Shown: in pieces, positions 59,704 through 64,000 of the stretch
Position numbering within the stretch: position 1 is the first letter of the stretch
How the letters are laid out: the number at the start of each line of letters is the position of its first letter
From: Hirsutella rhossiliensis
Taxonomy: Eukaryota; Ascomycota; Sordariomycetes; Hypocreales; Ophiocordycipitaceae
Length of the DNA stretch: 64,000 nucleotides
Assembly: GCF_020360975.1 (NCBI RefSeq)
Contig: NW_025408668.1
Span: 1-64,000 of the forward strand
Direction: 5' to 3'
The notes under the pieces: model-generated
Database searches by the model: none
The model's input: only the letters and a program-made list of their open reading frames with translations
Told to the model about the DNA's origin: nothing
Program-made: the position numbers and the translations under genes

Positions 59704-60050
59704 ATAGTCGCTAAGAATATTAAGATACTTACCTTTGCTTTTACTTATTTTATAAATAATACCCGCTATATATATAAGTCTTTAAAAAAGTACTTTAATA
59801 AGAATAAGGGTATATACTTAAAGTATATATAGTACGTAGCTAAGGATTAATAGAGTAATTAACTATATAATTATCTAATTATCGGTCCTATATATAGCTC
59901 TAAGGGTCTTAGGTTATTAAAATAAGTTTTAGAGATTTCTTTACTTTATACCTCTTTATCTTTACTAGAGTTATATAACTAGCGGCCTTTACTTTAAAGG
60001 GGGAAAAATAAAACTCGAATTAACTATAATTAAAAATAATACCTCCTTAG

Positions 60051-63000
60051 ATAATTAAGGTCTTTATAAAGCCTTTAAGTATACTTAAAAGTAAGTTAGA
60101 TAAGGAGTACTAAGGGTCTTATCCTTTTAACGGGCTAATATCTATAAGGGTATAATCTTACCTATTAAACTCCTCCTTAGTAACTTTCTAACTTAAGAAA
60201 CTAATAGAAAGGGTATAATAATAATAGGTAAGGCTTTCTTCTTAAGTATATAAGTAAGTAAATAAACTATTAATAGAACTTTTCTCTTTTACTATAATCC
60301 CTTCCCTTTGCGTTATTTATTCCTCCCTTTACCTATAAGCTACTTATTTAGCTCTTTCCTATCTTTACTCACGTACTTCCTTTTTTAGATAATTATCTAC
60401 TACCCCTTATATACGCTCCTAAGTATTTATACTTATTATTCTTAAGGGCGTTAGGGAAATAAAGTAGTTAGCGTCTTTACTAGTCTATAGCTTTAAGTAT
60501 AGCTAAATTAAATAAGCTATAGAGTCTTATAAACTAATCGTTATTACGTTATTAATAGTCCTATATAAATATATAGAATTATAGTCGTTAATATCCTAGT
60601 AGTAGTTTTAATATATTCCTAGGTTTTTAACTCCTTTAACCTAAGAGGGTTTAAAGCCCGGTATAAACCTTATAGGGACTATAGCTAGAGAGGCTATTAC
60701 TATACTTTATTTCTAGGGAGTAATAAAGCGCGCTATAAGCGTTACTAAAGTTTTTTTCCTTAAGGTAATTAACTAAGCGCTTAGTAATTTCGGAGTCTTA
60801 GAGCGAGTTAGTAGCCGCGCTATTTACCTTTCTTTCTTACTAGCTTCTTATTAGGCTATTAGCGGGGGTATAGTTATAAGTCTTTTACTCCTTTATATAT
60901 TTAAAAGGGTCGTTAGTAGCGGGCGAGGAGTAAGCTTAATTAGCTATATATTTAAAGGGGAAAATAAAAGCGTTATTTTTATATAGATAAAGAGACTTAT
61001 AAGGGCGCTTAGCGCTCTCTTTTATAGGCTCTAAGGTAAGGATCCTATCTTAAAGTTACTTAAGGAAAGGCTATATAGTTTAAATAAGGAGCCTAATTTA
61101 GTTAACGCTTAAGGTAATAAAGGTCTAGGCCTATTCTTAACTCCTATTAGCGTAATTAAATAGTTAGGGGTCTTTTTAAGAAGGAGTTTTATAAAGAAAC
61201 TATATATAGCTTAAGCGATTAGGTTAGGTTACTTTATAAGGGTAGCTAGTATAGTTAGGTCTTTTCTCGCTCTCTTTACTATATAAGCTAGTTTTATATC
61301 TTTTTAAAGTAGTAGTTTCTATTTACTAGGCCTATCTTAAAGGTTAACTACCTCTAAGACTTCTTAGAGGTCTTATTCTTCTTAATCTCTTAAAATAATA
61401 TAGTTATATTAGTAAGTTTATTTATACCTAGGAATCCTTATAAGAAAGACTCTATTAAAAGTTATTAAACTCTAATTAAATAGTATCCTTTATAGTTATT
61501 TAACCTTACTATTAAACTATTAAGAAACTCTACTACCTTATAATATCGCTTATATATAATTAAGTTTATTTACCGCGATAGCTTAGATTTTATATATTAG
61601 CCTATTAATATAGCCTTTTATACTTATCCTCTTATTTAGCTTAAAGAAATATTAGTCTTAGTATAAGATTTTATTTATTTATAGGGCTTTTTATATTACC
61701 TTATATCTTTACTTTAAAATTACTTTAACCTTTAAGTATCGCTACTTAATTATCTTAAGGTATAGCCTAACTATACCTTTAACTTAGTATTAAATTATTA
61801 TTAAGGCTAAGTAGCTATATTCCTACCCTTCTTACTAAGCGGTATAAGGGACTAGTATATAGGTAAAGTTATAAGGAACTTAAAGGATATAAAGAAACTA
61901 CTACTATACTTATAAGAATATATAAAGTCTAGTATACTATCTCTCCTTCTAAGTATTAAGAATAACTAAGTTTCCTTCCTTATAGTTTTAAAAGAACGCT
62001 CCTTAGTAAAGTCCCTTTTTATTTAGTCTTACTAAAAAGTTAATAACTTTAGTTATATATCTTTATTTATATATAAAGCGACTAAGGTTAAAGGTAAGAG
62101 TAGTAAACTTAATTAAATAATCCCTATCGTTTAAGTATTTATAGTACTTTATATATCTATCTTTTATATCTTTAATAGGTTCCCCTTAATAGTTAGTATA
62201 AACCGATAATAAGTAAGGTAAGGGGTATACCGCGTTCTTAATACCTCTTATTAAGATCTTAATTATCGCGTTAAAGCTAAAGCTTATAGCTTATTATTTT
62301 TCGATAGCTCTATAAAGAAAGTTATATATATTAACGATATACTCTTCTTAGTAGGCTTTATTCCTAGTAAATCCGTTTATCTTTTTAACGCCCTTATATA
62401 TTATTTAAGCGTCTTTAAGAGTAATATCCCGCCGTTTAATAAGGCCTATTAGTATTAAGTACTAACGATCTCTATAAACGTACTAAGGAGGTTACTACTA
62501 CCTATTAATATCTCGTTAGTCTTAGTCTATAAACTTTTCCTTATCATTAGTATAAAAGCACCCTTTACTACCTTTTACTTTAACTTTACTATAGTAAGTA
62601 GGTAAAATAAAGCTCTTACTCTTAAATAGTAGTATATTAAAGAAGATAGCGGTATTCTTAAGGAGGTCTATAGCTAGGCCTAGGATACTATTTAGGTTTA
62701 CCGCTATATCTTAAGAAAGGGTAGAGTAAGTAAAAGAAAGAAAGAAAATAAGATTAAATAGTTAGGGTAAGTAGTTTTAAGTTATAACGCTAAGAGGCTA
62801 AGAGGGTTATATATATATATATAAGAGTTATATTAATAAAGGAGATCGTTATAAGTAGGAAAGTATATAAAGTATATATATATATATATAAAAGGAAGAA
62901 GAAGGAAGGAAAAAGAAAGGTATAGTAAGAGGAATAAATAGTTATTAAAGCGCGTGGTTATTAGTTACTTTAGCTAGCCTTTATAGTAGTAAGGTCTTAA

Positions 63001-64000
63001 GCGTATTTAAGGGTTACGCTTAAATAGCTTCTTTTACTAGTTATCGATTAAGGAGCTATTTAATCTTTACCTTTTTCTTCCCTTCTTTACTTTTTTATTC
63101 CTCTTTTCTCTCTTTTCTTCTCTATCTTCTTTATTTTTTTAGACCGCTACCTTTTATCTTCTTCTTTTATAACTACCTCTTCTTTCTTATTATATTTTAT
63201 AAGACCGCTAAACTTAAAACTAAAAAGCTATTAAATATCGTTAACCTCTCTTTAACTATTCTTTTATAACCTTCTTTTATTACCACTATTTTCCTTACTT
63301 AAAATTATTATACTAAGGTCTTTCCTTTTTATATAAAGTACTTTTAAGTAACGACTATCTAACTTATTTAATCTTACTTAGCTCGTTCTAACTATCTTCC
63401 TTTATAGATCTATAGTTACTTTAAGACCTAGGTCTATAGTAAAAATAATATTAGTTATTAAGGGTTTCTAATTTATATAGAAATTACCTTTTAATTATAG
63501 GTTCTATTAAAAGCTCTTAATATTATTAGGATTAAAGTATATACTCGCTCTCCTCTCTCTTACTTTCTTAAGAGCACGCTAAGTTAGTATAATTAAATTA
63601 TCTTTTATACCTTTTATTATAGATATTAGCTAGTAACCGATATCCCTATAGAAATCGCTTATCTATATAGATACTTCTTTTCTTAGCTTAGTTTAAGGTA
63701 GTAAGAATACTCTTAAGTAGTCTTAATTACTTTATATAAAATATATAACCCTTACCTTTATTAAGAGTATATTTAAACTTATTAAATAACTATAACTTCT
63801 ACTTATAAGTATATTATATTTCCTTTTTATAAGTATATCTCTCTTTTAAGTACTACTAGCGGCTCTTACGCTAACTATATTTAGGATTTAACTAAAGCGT
63901 TTATTTATAAATAGTAGTACTTCCCTAAATATTATAAGGCTACTTATAACCTTAATAAATATATAAACTATATATATAGTTTTAATCTCTATACTAACCT
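60051..64000. other. RIP-mutated sequence to the window end, unassigned
   Basis: About 4 kb of TA-rich sequence with almost no CA/TG. AT microsatellites occur at about 62806-62822 and 62873-62890, and a pyrimidine-rich tract at about 63060-63200. Short plus-strand frames broken only by TAA/TAG are visible near 62330-62460, but no protein family is recognisable and nothing matches the named elements. It continues past the window. Confidence 0.5.

Larger units (their letters stand above)
45661..60050 (+). pseudogene. Unknown coding repeat, copy 2, split by nested retrotransposons
   Basis: The visible parts are 45661-45986 and 59709 to about 60050. Removing copia-1 and one duplication joins a plus-strand frame that continues without a shift across the junction (ALSLAIVAKN spans it) for about 150 codons after it, broken only by TAA/TAG. 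The same family is intact at this site at about 42050. The protein is not recognised; a transposase is possible but not shown. Confidence 0.6.

Noticed and set aside
62806..62890. AT dinucleotide runs considered as a possible centromere or origin signal
   Set aside because: Short TA runs occur throughout RIP-mutated DNA and have no specific structure here.

Overview
This looks like the left end of a filamentous ascomycete chromosome (Pezizomycotina, probably a Sordariomycete; the lineage is inferred). Bases 1-64 are C-rich telomere repeat (AACCCT)n reading inward. Almost everything else is AT-rich, TA-saturated sequence in which CA and TG dinucleotides are nearly absent while CG, CC and CT survive. 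That is the footprint of repeat-induced point mutation (RIP, CpA to TpA). Only two stretches keep ordinary composition and intact reading frames: about 8.3-10.6 kb and about 29.4-32.9 kb.

Genes. The first island carries a secreted, cysteine-bearing protein of the Asp f 4-like fungal allergen family (minus strand, 8290-9432). The second carries a complete CCA-adding tRNA nucleotidyltransferase (minus strand, 30599-32494) with in-frame start codons suited to dual mitochondrial and nuclear/cytosolic targeting. I found no rRNA, tRNA or CRISPR.

Repeats. The remainder is a layered graveyard of LTR retrotransposons. Gypsy-1 is a Ty3/gypsy chromovirus with 186-bp LTRs: a telomere-truncated copy at 65-5270, a complete copy at 46320-53304, and fragments at 11826-12666 and 27743-29162. 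Gypsy-2 is a second chromovirus with 450-bp LTRs: complete at 17768-25616, solo LTR at 38344-38793. Copia-1 is a Ty1/copia element with LTRs of about 474-486 bp: one complete but split copy at 45987-59703, several halves, and solo LTRs. Copia-2 is a second copia family: LTR, gag and protease at 42307-44800, solo LTR at 36169-36734. There is also a pair of inverted 373-bp elements with about 90-bp terminal repeats (TRIM-like), and a 678-bp solo LTR at 56839-57516 that is much less mutated than its host. Most insertion boundaries can be fixed to the base by 5-bp target-site duplications, and several by an unoccupied copy of the same site elsewhere in the window.

How it fits together. The order of events can be read from the nesting: an old unknown coding repeat (about 45.66-60.05 kb) was hit by copia-1, whose 5' LTR was then hit by gypsy-1, and later a lightly mutated LTR landed in the copia-1 pol region. 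Reverse transcriptases, zinc knuckles and chromodomains are still recognisable after allowing for RIP. In all three pol regions RIP has changed the second catalytic aspartate of the YxDD box. No transposon here appears able to make protein. The last 4 kb (60.05-64 kb) is RIP-mutated sequence I could not assign.
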